Positions 17,750 to 26,404 of a stretch of DNA of 64,000 nt are shown in pieces. The stretch is from JANNSX01 sp041397825 (GTDB lineage Bacteria; Pseudomonadota; Alphaproteobacteria; Rhizobiales; Hyphomicrobiaceae): the NCBI GenBank assembly GCA_041397825.1, contig JAWKVX010000003.1, positions 620,001 through 684,000 of the forward strand. Direction: 5' to 3'. A program made the translations under genes and the position numbers. Every line of letters begins with the position of its first letter. Within the stretch, counting starts at the first letter, position 1. The notes under the pieces were generated by a model. That model did not search any database, was not told the origin of the DNA, and saw only the letters and a program-made list of their open reading frames with translations.

Positions 17750-17788
17750 GGCGTTTCCGTTCCACGTTGGATCACTCCAACGCCCTAG
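17746..17788 (+). terminator. Inverted repeat overlapping the rplQ stop, probable operon end
   Basis: CTAGGGCGTT (17746-17755) and AACGCCCTAG (17779-17788) are perfect 10-bp arms. The loop between them is 23 nt, and GCTTCTTGTCTTCT, moderately T-rich, follows. It could terminate the alpha operon. It is also the first half of a repeat element described separately, so a terminator role is inferred from position. Confidence 0.45.
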
Positions 17789-17850
17789 CTTCTTGTCTTC
17801 TCATGCTTCTTGTCGGAAAACCGCTTCGCACTTTTCCCAAAGCACTCTGG
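17746..17850. repeat. Rhizobial-type intergenic mosaic palindrome
   Basis: The CTAGGGCGTT...AACGCCCTAG palindrome is followed by CATGCTTCTTGTCGGAAAACCG and CTTCGCACTTTTCCCAAAGCA (split here at 17809-17845). The combination of a palindromic GCGTT unit and a TCGGAAAACCG-CTTTTCC unit is one I remember as recurring between genes in many Hyphomicrobiales (RIME-like). Only one such copy was noticed in this window. Family assignment is from memory. Confidence 0.5.
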
Positions 17851-17974
17851 CGACGGCCGGCTGGCGGGGCGCACCGCTTGTCACGAAAACGTCCCGTCTG
17901 TCTTCCCCCGGCGCCCATCGAGGCGCCGGTTTCGCGCGGTCTTGCCGGCTCGCCGGAGTTGAGCCGAGCCCGAT

Positions 17975-18427
17975 CTAATGACCGAGCAGCCAGCGTTTGT
18001 CGTCAGACCGGCACGCGGCGCCCTCGACCTCGCGCGAGAACGTCCCGACGGTCAGCGCCAGCTTCAGCCGGCGGCAGATCCGCCCATCATCGTCGCGATA
18101 GCTTGCATAGGGTTTCACGAAACCATGCAGCTCGCCGGCCTTGCGGTGCCAGAGATAGGTGGCGCCATCACCGACCTCGTCGAGCGTGAATTGAATGGCT
18201 TGAAGTGCCGCCATCCGATCATCGAGCGTCAGCTTGATGGGGAGGGCGTCCTCGGCCAGGACATCATCGCTCGACTCATAGGGATTGGCAGTGGCGAGTG
18301 TCGCCGACCAGTTGCTCATGTCATCGAGGGATTGGGCTCTCGCCGGCGTGCCAAGAGCGGCCGCGAGAAGCAGGACGAGGACACCACATGTGGCCTCGGT
18401 CCAACGGGACTCGGGGAACCAACGCAT
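17975..18427 (-). CDS. Secreted surface-antigen-like protein
   Basis: The 150-residue product has an N-terminal signal peptide: basic start MRWFPESRW, a hydrophobic stretch GVLVLLLAAALG, and a likely cleavage after ARA or RAQ near residue 32. The mature part contains RMAALQAIQFTLDEVGDGATYLWHRK (split across two lines of the fold) and GRICRRLKLAL with a second Cys near the end. This resembles the RT0821/Lpp0805-type surface antigen (17-kDa-antigen-like) domain, whose function is not established. The start is the ATG at 18427; a TTG precedes it directly. It is transcribed towards rplQ, convergent with the alpha operon, and divergently from pdxH. Confidence 0.7.
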   Translation of the reverse strand: MRWFPESRWTEATCGVLVLLLAAALGTPARAQSLDDMSNWSATLATANPYESSDDVLAEDALPIKLTLDDRMAALQAIQFTLDEVGDGATYLWHRKAGELHGFVKPYASYRDDDGRICRRLKLALTVGTFSREVEGAACRSDDKRWLLGH

Positions 18428-18578
18428 CAACTTACCCGTACTCTAACGCCTACACAAAAGGGCCGTAGCCCTTGCACTTCGGCGATATTGCGTGCTTTGG
18501 GTTAATCCAAGGTGAAAGCGTGTCCCCGCTCGACGCCTCTTCCCGGATCACCGCAATTCACACTGGAGCAAGCTGGCG

Positions 18579-19220
18579 ATGTCCGACAAGCCGAAAGGCG
18601 AGTTTTACACAGGTCCCGAGGCGTCCGATTTCACAAACGCGGACGAGCCGTTCCTGTTGTTCGCGGACTGGTTCAAAGACGCCGAGGCCCACGAGCCCAA
18701 TGATCCCAATGCGATGGCCGTGGCCACCGTCGATCCGTCGGGTTTGCCGAACATCAGAATGGTACTGTTGAAGCATGCCGACCAGGATGGGTTCGTCTTC
18801 TACACGAACTATGAGAGTGCCAAGGGGCGCGAGCTGCTGGCGAGCCACAAGGCAGCTCTGCTTTTCCATTGGAAAAGTTTGAGACGGCAAGTTCGGGTCC
18901 GCGGCGCCGTCAGCTCGGTCAGTACTGAGGAGGCGGATACCTATTTTTCCTCCCGGCCGCGTCTCAGCCGGATCGGGGCCTGGGCCTCCGAGCAGTCGCG
19001 TCCACTCGGAGGTCGATTGGCGCTCGAGAAGCGCGTGGCCTATTACACGGCCAAATACGCCGTTGGCGAGGTGCCGCGGCCACCGCACTGGTCCGGCTTC
19101 CGCCTGCAGCCGACCGAAATCGAGTTCTGGCACGATCGGCCCTTCCGGCTGCATGACCGGATCGTGTTTCGGCGCAAAGACCCGACCGAGGCCTGGTCGC
19201 GGTCGCGGCTCTATCCCTGA
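18579..19220 (+). CDS. pdxH: Pyridoxine/pyridoxamine 5'-phosphate oxidase
   Basis: PdxH oxidises PNP or PMP to pyridoxal 5'-phosphate using FMN, in the last step of vitamin B6 synthesis and salvage. The 213-residue product has NAMAVATVDPSGLPNIRMVLLK in the FMN-binding barrel, FYTNYESAKGRELL, and the C-terminal signature PRPPHWSGFRLQPTEIEFW with the ending RSRLYP. GGAGC precedes the ATG. It is convergent with the MFS gene and overlaps it by 10 bp at the 3' ends. Confidence 0.96.
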   Translation: MSDKPKGEFYTGPEASDFTNADEPFLLFADWFKDAEAHEPNDPNAMAVATVDPSGLPNIRMVLLKHADQDGFVFYTNYESAKGRELLASHKAALLFHWKSLRRQVRVRGAVSSVSTEEADTYFSSRPRLSRIGAWASEQSRPLGGRLALEKRVAYYTAKYAVGEVPRPPHWSGFRLQPTEIEFWHDRPFRLHDRIVFRRKDPTEAWSRSRLYP

Positions 19221-20476
19221 TAGCTCGAGGCAACAGCTGCAGCGCGGCCGGCCTCGGCCCAACGCACGCTGAGGAAGGCCAGGGCGAAATATAGGGCAAA
19301 GCCCACGATCAGCGGCACAACCGTTCCGTCGATCCACCAGCCGACAGCGACGCCGAGCACCATGCCCAGAAAGGTCGACACGGTGCCGAGCACGGCCGCG
19401 CCGATGCCGGCGATATGGCCGAGCGGCTCCATCGTCAGGGCATTGAGGTTGCCGAAGACCAGTCCGATGCCGGCGAAGGTCAAGAGCATATAGCCCATGA
19501 ACAACCAGAGCGGCGGCTGACCGCCGATGACCCACGTCGCGGCGAGCATCAGCAGGGCCAGCGCCACGACGAAGAGCAAAGCCGACTGCGTCAGGCGCTG
19601 CATGCCGAAGCGCATGACGAGCTTGCTGTTGGCAAGGAGTGCAATTCCGAGCGAGGCGGCGAGGGAGGAGAAATATAGGGCGAAGGCCGTGCCTTGTGCG
19701 TAGATGTCCTGGAAGATGTGCTGGGCGGAGGCGAGGTAAGGGAGAAAGGCGCCGAACACCAGTCCCTCGGCGATCATGAACGGCATTGCAATCGGATGTG
19801 TCGCGGCCTCGCGATAGCTGGCGGCGAAGCTCGAGAACCTGAAGGGCGCGCGCTTCTCCGGGGGTAGTGTCTCGGGCTGCCGGAGGCCGAACCAGATCGT
19901 CACGAGCACGGCGAGAGCCAGGAACATGACGAAGATCATCTGCCAATCCGCGATCATCAGGATTCCCTGGCCAAGTAGCGGTGCGACGATCGGAACGGCA
20001 ATGAAGACACCACCGATGAGCGACATGATGCGGGCCATCGGCGCCCCCTCGTATTGGTCGCGGACGAGGGCCGCGAGCACGACGAGCGGGATCGAGGCGC
20101 CAAAGCCCTGCAGGATGCGCGCACCGAGAAACACCTCGAAGGTCGAGGCGACGATCGCCAGCACGGTTCCAGCCAGGTAGATCGCCAGGCCCACATAGAA
20201 GGCACGCTTGCGGCCGAAACTGTCGGCGATAGGGCCGCCGAAAAGCTGGCCGACGGCAAAGCCGCCGAACATGAGCTGGATGACGAGTTGCAGCCGGGTC
20301 GTCTCGGTGACGCCGAGGTCGGCGCCGATCGCCGGCAAAGCCGGCAGCATCGCGTCGATGCTGAGCGCATCGATCGCCGTCGCCAATGCCATCAGCGGCA
20401 CGAACTCGAGGAGGCTCAGTTGCGAGCCGGCCGCAGGGGCGCTGCGCCGACCGTCAGTGGAGGGGGCGTTCGTCAT
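19211..20476 (-). CDS. MFS drug exporter, Bcr/CflA type
   Basis: The 421-residue protein has about twelve hydrophobic segments and the MFS motif A in loop 2-3 (GGPIADSFGRKRAF). The sequence LPAIGADLGVTETTRLQLV and the arrangement resemble the Bcr/CflA subfamily of 12-TM proton antiporters for drugs. The start ATG at 20476 is preferred because it begins the hydrophilic N-terminus shortly before TM1, but no clear Shine-Dalgarno is seen, and the frame stays open 57 codons further up. The substrate is unknown. It is divergent from aspS across a 206-nt spacer. Confidence 0.85.
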   Translation of the reverse strand: MTNAPSTDGRRSAPAAGSQLSLLEFVPLMALATAIDALSIDAMLPALPAIGADLGVTETTRLQLVIQLMFGGFAVGQLFGGPIADSFGRKRAFYVGLAIYLAGTVLAIVASTFEVFLGARILQGFGASIPLVVLAALVRDQYEGAPMARIMSLIGGVFIAVPIVAPLLGQGILMIADWQMIFVMFLALAVLVTIWFGLRQPETLPPEKRAPFRFSSFAASYREAATHPIAMPFMIAEGLVFGAFLPYLASAQHIFQDIYAQGTAFALYFSSLAASLGIALLANSKLVMRFGMQRLTQSALLFVVALALLMLAATWVIGGQPPLWLFMGYMLLTFAGIGLVFGNLNALTMEPLGHIAGIGAAVLGTVSTFLGMVLGVAVGWWIDGTVVPLIVGFALYFALAFLSVRWAEAGRAAAVASSYQG

Positions 20477-20682
20477 GAGGCAGAGAGGAGTAGCGGCAGG
20501 CCATTCCTGGGGCAAGGGCTGGCGATTCGGGCGGGAAGAGGAGCGACCGGGAGCGTCCAGCCAGCGTGCGATGTGCCGGGCAAGCCACGGTAATTCGGAT
20601 GGTCTTTCCGCCGCTTGCCCGCAATGATGTTTCGTGCTTCCTCCCATCCGACGGCGCCGGGAGTGCGCCCAAGGGGAGCGCG

Positions 20683-22560
20683 ATGACGACCAGCAGCACC
20701 GGCCGCGGACTGGCCTCCAAGCGGTATAGAACCCACACCTGTGGCGCCCTTCGCGCGACCGATGTGGGAGGAACAGCTCGCCTGTCCGGCTGGGTTCACC
20801 GGGTGCGCGATCACGGCGGCCTGCTCTTCATCGATCTCCGCGATCACTATGGCATGACACAGGTGATCGCCGATCCAGATAGCCCGGCCTTCCGCCTGGC
20901 CGAGACGGTCCGGTCCGAATGGGTGATCCGGGTCGACGGCGAGGTGAAGAAACGGACTCCCGAGACTGTCAACGCCAATCTGCCGACCGGCGAGATCGAG
21001 GTCTTCATCCGTGATCTGGAGGTGCTCTCGGAGGCCAAGGAGTTGCCGCTGCCGGTATTCGGCGAGCCCGAGTATCCGGAGGACACGCGACTCAAATATC
21101 GCTTTCTCGATCTCAGGCGCGAGACGCTGCATGCCAACATCATGCGGCGGCAGGCCGTGATCGCCTCGATGCGCCGTCGCATGCACGAGGCCGGCTTCTT
21201 CGAGTTCGCGACGCCGATCCTGACCGCCTCGAGCCCCGAAGGTGCCCGCGACTTCCTGGTGCCCTCACGCATTCATCCGGGCAACTTCTACGCCCTTCCC
21301 CAGGCGCCGCAGCAGTATAAGCAGCTGCTGATGGTCTCAGGGTTCGATCGCTATTTCCAGATCGCGCCTTGCTTTCGCGACGAGGACCCGCGCGCCGATC
21401 GTCTGCCGGGCGAGTTCTACCAGCTCGACGTCGAGATGAGCTTCGTCGAGCAGGACGACATCTTCGCCGCCATGGAGCCGGTCATTACCGGCATCTTCGA
21501 GGAGTTTGCGCGTCCTGCCGAAGGCGGGCAAACAAGTGCCAAGAGCGTGACGAAGGGCTGGCCGCGCATCCCCTACGACACGGCGATCGCCAAATACGGC
21601 ACCGACAAGCCGGACTTGCGCAATCCGATCGAGATGCAGGACGTGACCGAGCATTTCCGTGGCTCGGGCTTCAAGGTGTTCGCCGGCATGATCGAGAAGG
21701 ACCCGAAAGTTCGGATCTGGGCGATCCCGGCGCCGAAAGGCGGCAGCCGAGGCTTCTGCGACCGCATGAACGCCTGGGCGCAAGGCGAGGGGCAGCCGGG
21801 GCTCGCCTATATCTTCTGGCGCGCCGCCGATCCCAAGGAAAAAGCGGAGGAGGGGCCTGCCGGTCCCATTGCCAAGAACATCGGGCCCGAGCGCACCGAG
21901 GCGATCCGCGCGCAGCTCGACTTGGCAATTGGCGATGCGGTCTTCTTCGCCGCTGGCGATCCCGCCAAATTCTACAAATTCGCCGGCCAGGCGCGCGATA
22001 AGCTGGGCAACGAGCTGAAGCTCGTCGACGAGAAGGCCTTTGCGCTCGCCTGGATCGTCGACTTTCCCTTCTACGAGTGGAACGAGGACGAGAAGAAGAT
22101 CGATTTCTCGCACAACCCGTTCTCGATGCCGAAGGGCGGGCGCGAGGCCATCGAGGCGGCCGAGGCCCAAGGCAACGAGGCGCTGCTGGCGCTCAAGGCC
22201 AACCAGTACGACATCGTCTGCAACGGCTTCGAGATCGCCTCGGGCTCGGTGCGCAACCATCTGCCTGAGACCATGGTCAAGGCCTTCGAGATGACGGGCC
22301 TCGGGCGCGACGAGGTGGAGGCCCGTTTCGGCGGCCTCTATCGTGCCTTCCAGTATGGCGCGCCGCCGCACGGCGGCATGGCGGCCGGCGTCGACCGCAT
22401 CGTCATGCTGCTCGTCGGCGCCAAGAACCTGCGCGACATCTCGCTCTTCCCGATGAACCAGCAGGCGGAAGATTTGCTGATGGGCGCGCCCAGCGCCGCG
22501 ACGGCGAAGCAGATGCGGGAGTTGAGCCTGCGGGTGATGGAGGTGGAGAAGAAGGGGTGA
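20683..22560 (+). CDS. aspS: Aspartyl-tRNA synthetase
   Basis: This class II synthetase charges tRNA-Asp; in many alphaproteobacteria the enzyme also charges tRNA-Asn for later amidation by GatCAB. The start is the ATG at 20683 behind AAGGGGAG; it gives a 625-residue protein with about 15 extra residues before the family opening YRTHTCGALR. Motif 2 (FRDEDPRADRLPGEFYQLD) and motif 3 (GGMAAGVDRIVMLLVG) are intact, and the anticodon-binding OB-fold is at the N-terminus. Whether it is discriminating cannot be decided by eye. Confidence 0.97.
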   Translation: MTTSSTGRGLASKRYRTHTCGALRATDVGGTARLSGWVHRVRDHGGLLFIDLRDHYGMTQVIADPDSPAFRLAETVRSEWVIRVDGEVKKRTPETVNANLPTGEIEVFIRDLEVLSEAKELPLPVFGEPEYPEDTRLKYRFLDLRRETLHANIMRRQAVIASMRRRMHEAGFFEFATPILTASSPEGARDFLVPSRIHPGNFYALPQAPQQYKQLLMVSGFDRYFQIAPCFRDEDPRADRLPGEFYQLDVEMSFVEQDDIFAAMEPVITGIFEEFARPAEGGQTSAKSVTKGWPRIPYDTAIAKYGTDKPDLRNPIEMQDVTEHFRGSGFKVFAGMIEKDPKVRIWAIPAPKGGSRGFCDRMNAWAQGEGQPGLAYIFWRAADPKEKAEEGPAGPIAKNIGPERTEAIRAQLDLAIGDAVFFAAGDPAKFYKFAGQARDKLGNELKLVDEKAFALAWIVDFPFYEWNEDEKKIDFSHNPFSMPKGGREAIEAAEAQGNEALLALKANQYDIVCNGFEIASGSVRNHLPETMVKAFEMTGLGRDEVEARFGGLYRAFQYGAPPHGGMAAGVDRIVMLLVGAKNLRDISLFPMNQQAEDLLMGAPSAATAKQMRELSLRVMEVEKKG

Positions 22561-22569
22561 GGGGATCGG

Positions 22570-23118
22570 GTGTTCAAACCCTAAAAAGCCTACATCATCG
22601 CGGGTCCCAATGGTGCGGGCAAAACGACCTTTGCGCAACAACTACTCACTGATTTGGCGGCCACAGGTCCGGCCTTTGCCGTCGAGTTCTTGAATGCCGA
22701 TGAGATCGAACGGAGATTGCGCGCCAGCCAGTCGAACCTGCCTCGTCCGGCGATCGCGGCCGGCCGGGAGTTGCTGGGGCTGATTGATCACCACCTCAAC
22801 GAGCGCAACGACTTCATGGTAGAAACCACACTTTCTTCAACGTCTTGCGCACGGCAGATACCCAATTGGTCGGACTCGGGTTACCATGTCGAGCTGTATT
22901 GCTTGAGATTGCCGTCTGTCGAGGCATCGATCGAGCGAGTCAGGCGAAGAGTGGCGGCCGGGGGCCATGGGATACTGGAGGCCGACCTCAGGCGTCGCTT
23001 CGCCAAGAGCCTCCACAACCTGGAGCAGGTCTACAAGCCGGTGGTCGACAAGCGGACAGTGTACGATAGCCTGGAAGGCAAGGTGCAACTGGCCGCAACA
23101 GGAGGCCGTTCGTCATGA
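22570..23118 (+). pseudogene. Zeta-toxin-like kinase interrupted by an in-frame stop at codon 5
   Basis: From residue 6 the frame encodes about 178 residues with a Walker A YIIAGPNGAGKTTFA, the NADEIE motif, ETTLSS, and the distal RVRRRVAAGGHGI and RRRFAKSLHN segments, all in the order of chromosomal zeta-toxin-family kinases. Known zeta toxins phosphorylate UDP-amino sugars; the chromosomal subfamily is poorly characterised. The only plausible start is GTG at 22570 (good GGGGTGAGGGG upstream), but it reads four codons and then TAA (22582-22584). No ATG, GTG or TTG follows before the P-loop; the first TTG (22654) is after it. So the gene is either recently broken or uses an unrecognised start. 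The 3' end overlaps the next gene as ATGA. Confidence 0.72.
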
Positions 23119-23930
23119 GCAACGGTGACCATCGCAATTCTGATCCACTTGAGATGCGGATTGCTCGCTTGCTTCGGTCCGGATCGATATCTGTCAAGGC
23201 GGGACAGGTTGACGATCTGGTCATCGAAATCCAGGTCGCAGGCGAACTCGCGAGAGAAGCTCAGTCGGCCTATCGCTCCTGGGCCCATTGGCGGGCGATC
23301 AATGACCGAATGGAGTCGGTGGAGCTCCGGCGTGTGGTGACTGGCTACACCCAGAATGGGCTTAGAACCATTCGCCAAGCGATAGCTCGCGACGCAGTTT
23401 TGCTAGCTTTTCGCTTGTCTGATCCATTGCAAATGAAATCCGATGGTGAAACCCGAGTAACACTTTGTCGAGCGGCAGCTCTTCTCGATGATGATTCGCT
23501 CAGTAATCGGCTCCTGACGAGAGATGGGCTACTGGAGCTTGGTTGTCCGGAGATCATTGTCGACGCTGAGATCCAGGCGAATGCCCAACGCGTGGCTAGA
23601 ATTCGTGAAAGCGTTGTGAGCGACTGGAATAGTCAGAAACCGGACGCGACAGAATTCTTGGAGCTGAGGCTTGCGATTAGACCGCTACGCAACCGACTGG
23701 CCCACGCAATGCTGGGTGGTGAATTCTCACCTCCGATCATCGATCAAATCTCTCGCTTCGTTGATCTCACGCTCGATTTGGCGACGGACTATGCGCTGCT
23801 GATCGCAGGCAAGGCCGTGGCGGCTGAAAACGCAAGGCATCACGAGGATCGTGAGGCGAAACTCTACTGGAATACGACTTTCGACTCCCTGCTTGCTTTC
23901 AGCAAGGCAAAGCGCAATGCGGCTGAGTAG
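23115..23930 (+). CDS. HEPN/AbiU2-like helical protein coupled to the zeta-like kinase
   Basis: The 271-residue protein has no signal peptide or membrane segment and looks all-alpha. Near residue 200 it has RPLRNRLAHA, which fits the R-x4-H motif of HEPN domains (many are RNases in toxin or abortive-infection systems), and an upstream helix TIRQAIARDAVLLAFRLSD that resembles AbiU2-type proteins. Assignment to HEPN is tentative and rests on this motif and helix pattern. The ATG overlaps the kinase stop by 4 nt and has GGAGG upstream, so the two are coupled. The base composition is visibly lower in GC than the flanks, a sign of transfer. Confidence 0.6.
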   Translation: MSNGDHRNSDPLEMRIARLLRSGSISVKAGQVDDLVIEIQVAGELAREAQSAYRSWAHWRAINDRMESVELRRVVTGYTQNGLRTIRQAIARDAVLLAFRLSDPLQMKSDGETRVTLCRAAALLDDDSLSNRLLTRDGLLELGCPEIIVDAEIQANAQRVARIRESVVSDWNSQKPDATEFLELRLAIRPLRNRLAHAMLGGEFSPPIIDQISRFVDLTLDLATDYALLIAGKAVAAENARHHEDREAKLYWNTTFDSLLAFSKAKRNAAE

Positions 23931-23972
23931 TGTGAAACGTGCCGTCGCGTGCATAGAGTATCCGTGAGCCCC

Positions 23973-24935
23973 ATGTCCCCCCTCACCAAACCCCCGCGCC
24001 GCGAGTTCCAGACCTTTTGGGACTTTCCGCTGGTGACCGACCTCGACACGCTCGAAGCCGACATCGCCATCCTCGGCCTGCCCTATGGCGCCGCCTACTC
24101 GATCGACGAGGTCTCGAACGATCAAACGAATGCGCCCACCGCCATCCGGCGCCTGTGCGAGCGGGCGCTCCGGGGACTCGATCGCTGGGACTTCGACATC
24201 GGCGGCACACTGCTCGACGGACGCGACATCCGCGTCGTCGATTGCGGTGATGTCATCGGCGATCAGTCGGACCTTCGCGGCCACATCCGCCGGGGCGAGG
24301 CGGCGGTGCGCAAGATCCTCAAGGCCGGCGCACTCCCGATCGTGTTGGGCGGCGACCACGGCATCCCGATCCCCGTGCTGCGCGCCTACGACCAGCACGG
24401 CCCCCTAACACTCGTGCAAGTGGATGCGCATATGGATTGGCGCGACCACATGAACGGCGTCACCGAAGGCCTGTCGAGCCCGATCCGCCGCGCCTCCGAG
24501 ATGGAGCATGTGGAGGAGATTTTCCAGATCGGCCTCAGGGCGGCGGGCAGCGGGCGGTCGGAGGAATACGAGGCCGCCAGGGCCTACGGCGCGCACCTCA
24601 TTCCGGACGTCGAGCTGCAGGACGTCGGCATGCAGGCTGTGCTCGACCGCATTCCGGCCGGGCGGCGCTATTATCTCACCATCGACGCCGACGGCGTCGA
24701 TCCGACCATCATGCCGGCCGTCGCCGGTCCGGCACCGGGTGGCGTCACCTACAGCCAGATGCGGACTCTGATACAGGGGCTGATCAGGAAGGGCCGCGTC
24801 GTCGGCATGGATATCGTCGAGATCACGCCGAAGCGCGACGTCAACAACATCACCGCCATCACCGCCGGCCGGTTCATGGTCAACCTCATCGGCACGGCGG
24901 TCAGGGCGGGCTATTTTGATCGTCAAAGGAGTTGA
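23973..24935 (+). CDS. Agmatinase/ureohydrolase-family enzyme
   Basis: The 320-residue protein belongs to the arginase/agmatinase family of binuclear Mn hydrolases that release urea from guanidino compounds. Metal motifs are complete: GGDHGIP (about residue 126), DAHMDWRD (about 151) and TIDADGVDP (about 236). The substrate is not determined by these motifs; agmatine, guanidinobutyrate and others are possible. The start is the ATG at 23973; a GTG at 23949 would add eight residues. It is 3 nt before a DUF6282 amidohydrolase gene and probably forms an operon with it. A paralogue lies at 37240. Confidence 0.88.
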   Translation: MSPLTKPPRREFQTFWDFPLVTDLDTLEADIAILGLPYGAAYSIDEVSNDQTNAPTAIRRLCERALRGLDRWDFDIGGTLLDGRDIRVVDCGDVIGDQSDLRGHIRRGEAAVRKILKAGALPIVLGGDHGIPIPVLRAYDQHGPLTLVQVDAHMDWRDHMNGVTEGLSSPIRRASEMEHVEEIFQIGLRAAGSGRSEEYEAARAYGAHLIPDVELQDVGMQAVLDRIPAGRRYYLTIDADGVDPTIMPAVAGPAPGGVTYSQMRTLIQGLIRKGRVVGMDIVEITPKRDVNNITAITAGRFMVNLIGTAVRAGYFDRQRS

Positions 24936-24938
24936 ACC

Positions 24939-25898
24939 ATGACGCGCCGATCGCTCGCGGAAAAACTGCAGCAAGCCGGCGTCGTCGATACCCACTACCA
25001 TGTCGGGCCGGAGCTCATCGTCCGCCGCTACGATGTGAAGACGCTGGCCGAAGTCGCGGCCCCCTTTGGTGCGACGCTCGTCCTCAAGAACCACACCTAT
25101 CCGACGACGCCCCTCGCGGCGCTGGCACGCAAGCGCTTCGGTGCGAGGTTCTTTGGTGGCGTCGTGCTCAACGCCTATGTCGGCGGGCTCAATCCCAAGG
25201 CGGTCGAGGGGGCTGTCTCCGGCAACCGCGCAACGGTCGATGATCCCGCGGCTGATCCCTCGCCGATCGTCGTCTGGATGCCCACGGTGCACGCGAAGGC
25301 GCATCTCGACCACCACGGTTTCGGATTCGATCCGAACTGGGCGGGGTGCTGTGATCACGGGCACGAAACCAAGCCGGCGGCCCAGGTCGATCCCGAGGCC
25401 CCTGTCATCGCCTTCGACGAAAAACTGGACCCTACGCCAGAGCTCATCGCTACTCTCGAAGCCATCGCGCATCACGGCTGCATCCTGGCGACGGGCCATC
25501 TCGGCGCAGAGGAGGTGAAGCGTCTCGTGCCGCTTGCGCTCGAGATGGGCATCAAGCGCGTGATCCTCACGCATCCGCATCACTTTCCGATCGGTCTCTC
25601 GGACGCCGACCAGAAGGTGCTGGCGAAACGCCCGGAGGTCTTCCTCGAGCACTGCTTCGCCACGCACACGCAGGATGGCGTTCCCTTGCAGATGTATGCC
25701 GACGGCATTCGCCTGACGGGCCCCGAGCAGGTTCTGCTCTCGACCGATTTCGGCCAGACGTCGAGCGATCCCTTTCCAGCCGGGACGATCCGCTACGCGG
25801 AGATCCTTTCCGAGCTGCTCGCGGGCGTCGTCTCCGAAGTGGATCTGCTCGCCATGTTCACGAGCAATGGTCGCCGGGCGCTTGAGCTTGAAAGCTGA
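24939..25898 (+). CDS. DUF6282-type amidohydrolase
   Basis: The 319-residue protein has the metal-site pattern of the amidohydrolase superfamily: DTHYHVGPE near residue 17, LATGHL, ILTHPHHFP and LSTDFGQ near the C-terminus. The overall arrangement fits the DUF6282 family, whose substrates are unknown to me. AGGAG stands before the ATG. The 3-nt spacing to the agmatinase-family gene suggests a joint pathway, perhaps hydrolysis of a guanidino product, which is inference. The following gene begins 10 nt downstream. Confidence 0.8.
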   Translation: MTRRSLAEKLQQAGVVDTHYHVGPELIVRRYDVKTLAEVAAPFGATLVLKNHTYPTTPLAALARKRFGARFFGGVVLNAYVGGLNPKAVEGAVSGNRATVDDPAADPSPIVVWMPTVHAKAHLDHHGFGFDPNWAGCCDHGHETKPAAQVDPEAPVIAFDEKLDPTPELIATLEAIAHHGCILATGHLGAEEVKRLVPLALEMGIKRVILTHPHHFPIGLSDADQKVLAKRPEVFLEHCFATHTQDGVPLQMYADGIRLTGPEQVLLSTDFGQTSSDPFPAGTIRYAEILSELLAGVVSEVDLLAMFTSNGRRALELES

Positions 25899-25908
25899 GG
25901 AGACGGGA

Positions 25909-26343
25909 ATGCGAACGACCGGCCGCTGCCTCTGCGGTGAAATCCACTACGCGTTCGACGGCGCGCCACTCTGGGTCGGGCATTGCCATTGCGAAAGCTG
26001 CCGGCGGCAGACATCGTCGGCGCTTGCGACCTTCGTCGGGGTTGCGACGGCGTCGCTCGTCTTCACCGCACGCAAGCCGGCCCTCTACCATTCCTCGCCC
26101 GGCGTCGACCGCAGCTTTTGCCCATGCTGCGGGGCCCCGATAGCCTATGCCAATGCCGCAGAGTTTCCGGGCGAGACGCATCTCTATGCAGGCACGCTGG
26201 ATGACGTGGATAGGATCTCGCCGACATTCCACGTGCATACCGCTGAGCAAGTGCGCTGGCTCGAGATCTTGGACGACCTGCCCCGCTTTGCGGGGAGCGG
26301 GCGCGGTACCCAACCGGATGGCCGGGGACCACGTCGCCTATGA
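25909..26343 (+). CDS. GFA-domain (DUF636) zinc-site protein
   Basis: The 144-residue protein has the cysteine pattern of the GFA/DUF636 family: CLCGEIHY at residue 7, CHCESCRRQ, and CPCCG further on, forming a zinc site like that of glutathione-dependent formaldehyde-activating enzyme (Gfa). Its function is often assigned as S-(hydroxymethyl)glutathione synthase, but most members lack proof. The ATG at 25909 follows GAGGAGACGGGA and lies 10 nt after the DUF6282 gene, so it is likely the third gene of that operon. Confidence 0.85.
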   Translation: MRTTGRCLCGEIHYAFDGAPLWVGHCHCESCRRQTSSALATFVGVATASLVFTARKPALYHSSPGVDRSFCPCCGAPIAYANAAEFPGETHLYAGTLDDVDRISPTFHVHTAEQVRWLEILDDLPRFAGSGRGTQPDGRGPRRL

Positions 26344-26404
26344 TGGCCCGGAGCGACGGCCCGCGCCTAACGCGAAACCGGCCGCTCCCGAGCCACAGTC
26401 AGCA

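Noticed and set aside
22654..23118. Zeta-like gene starting at TTG 22654
   Set aside because: This start would lose the Walker A motif encoded just upstream, so it cannot be the functional gene.
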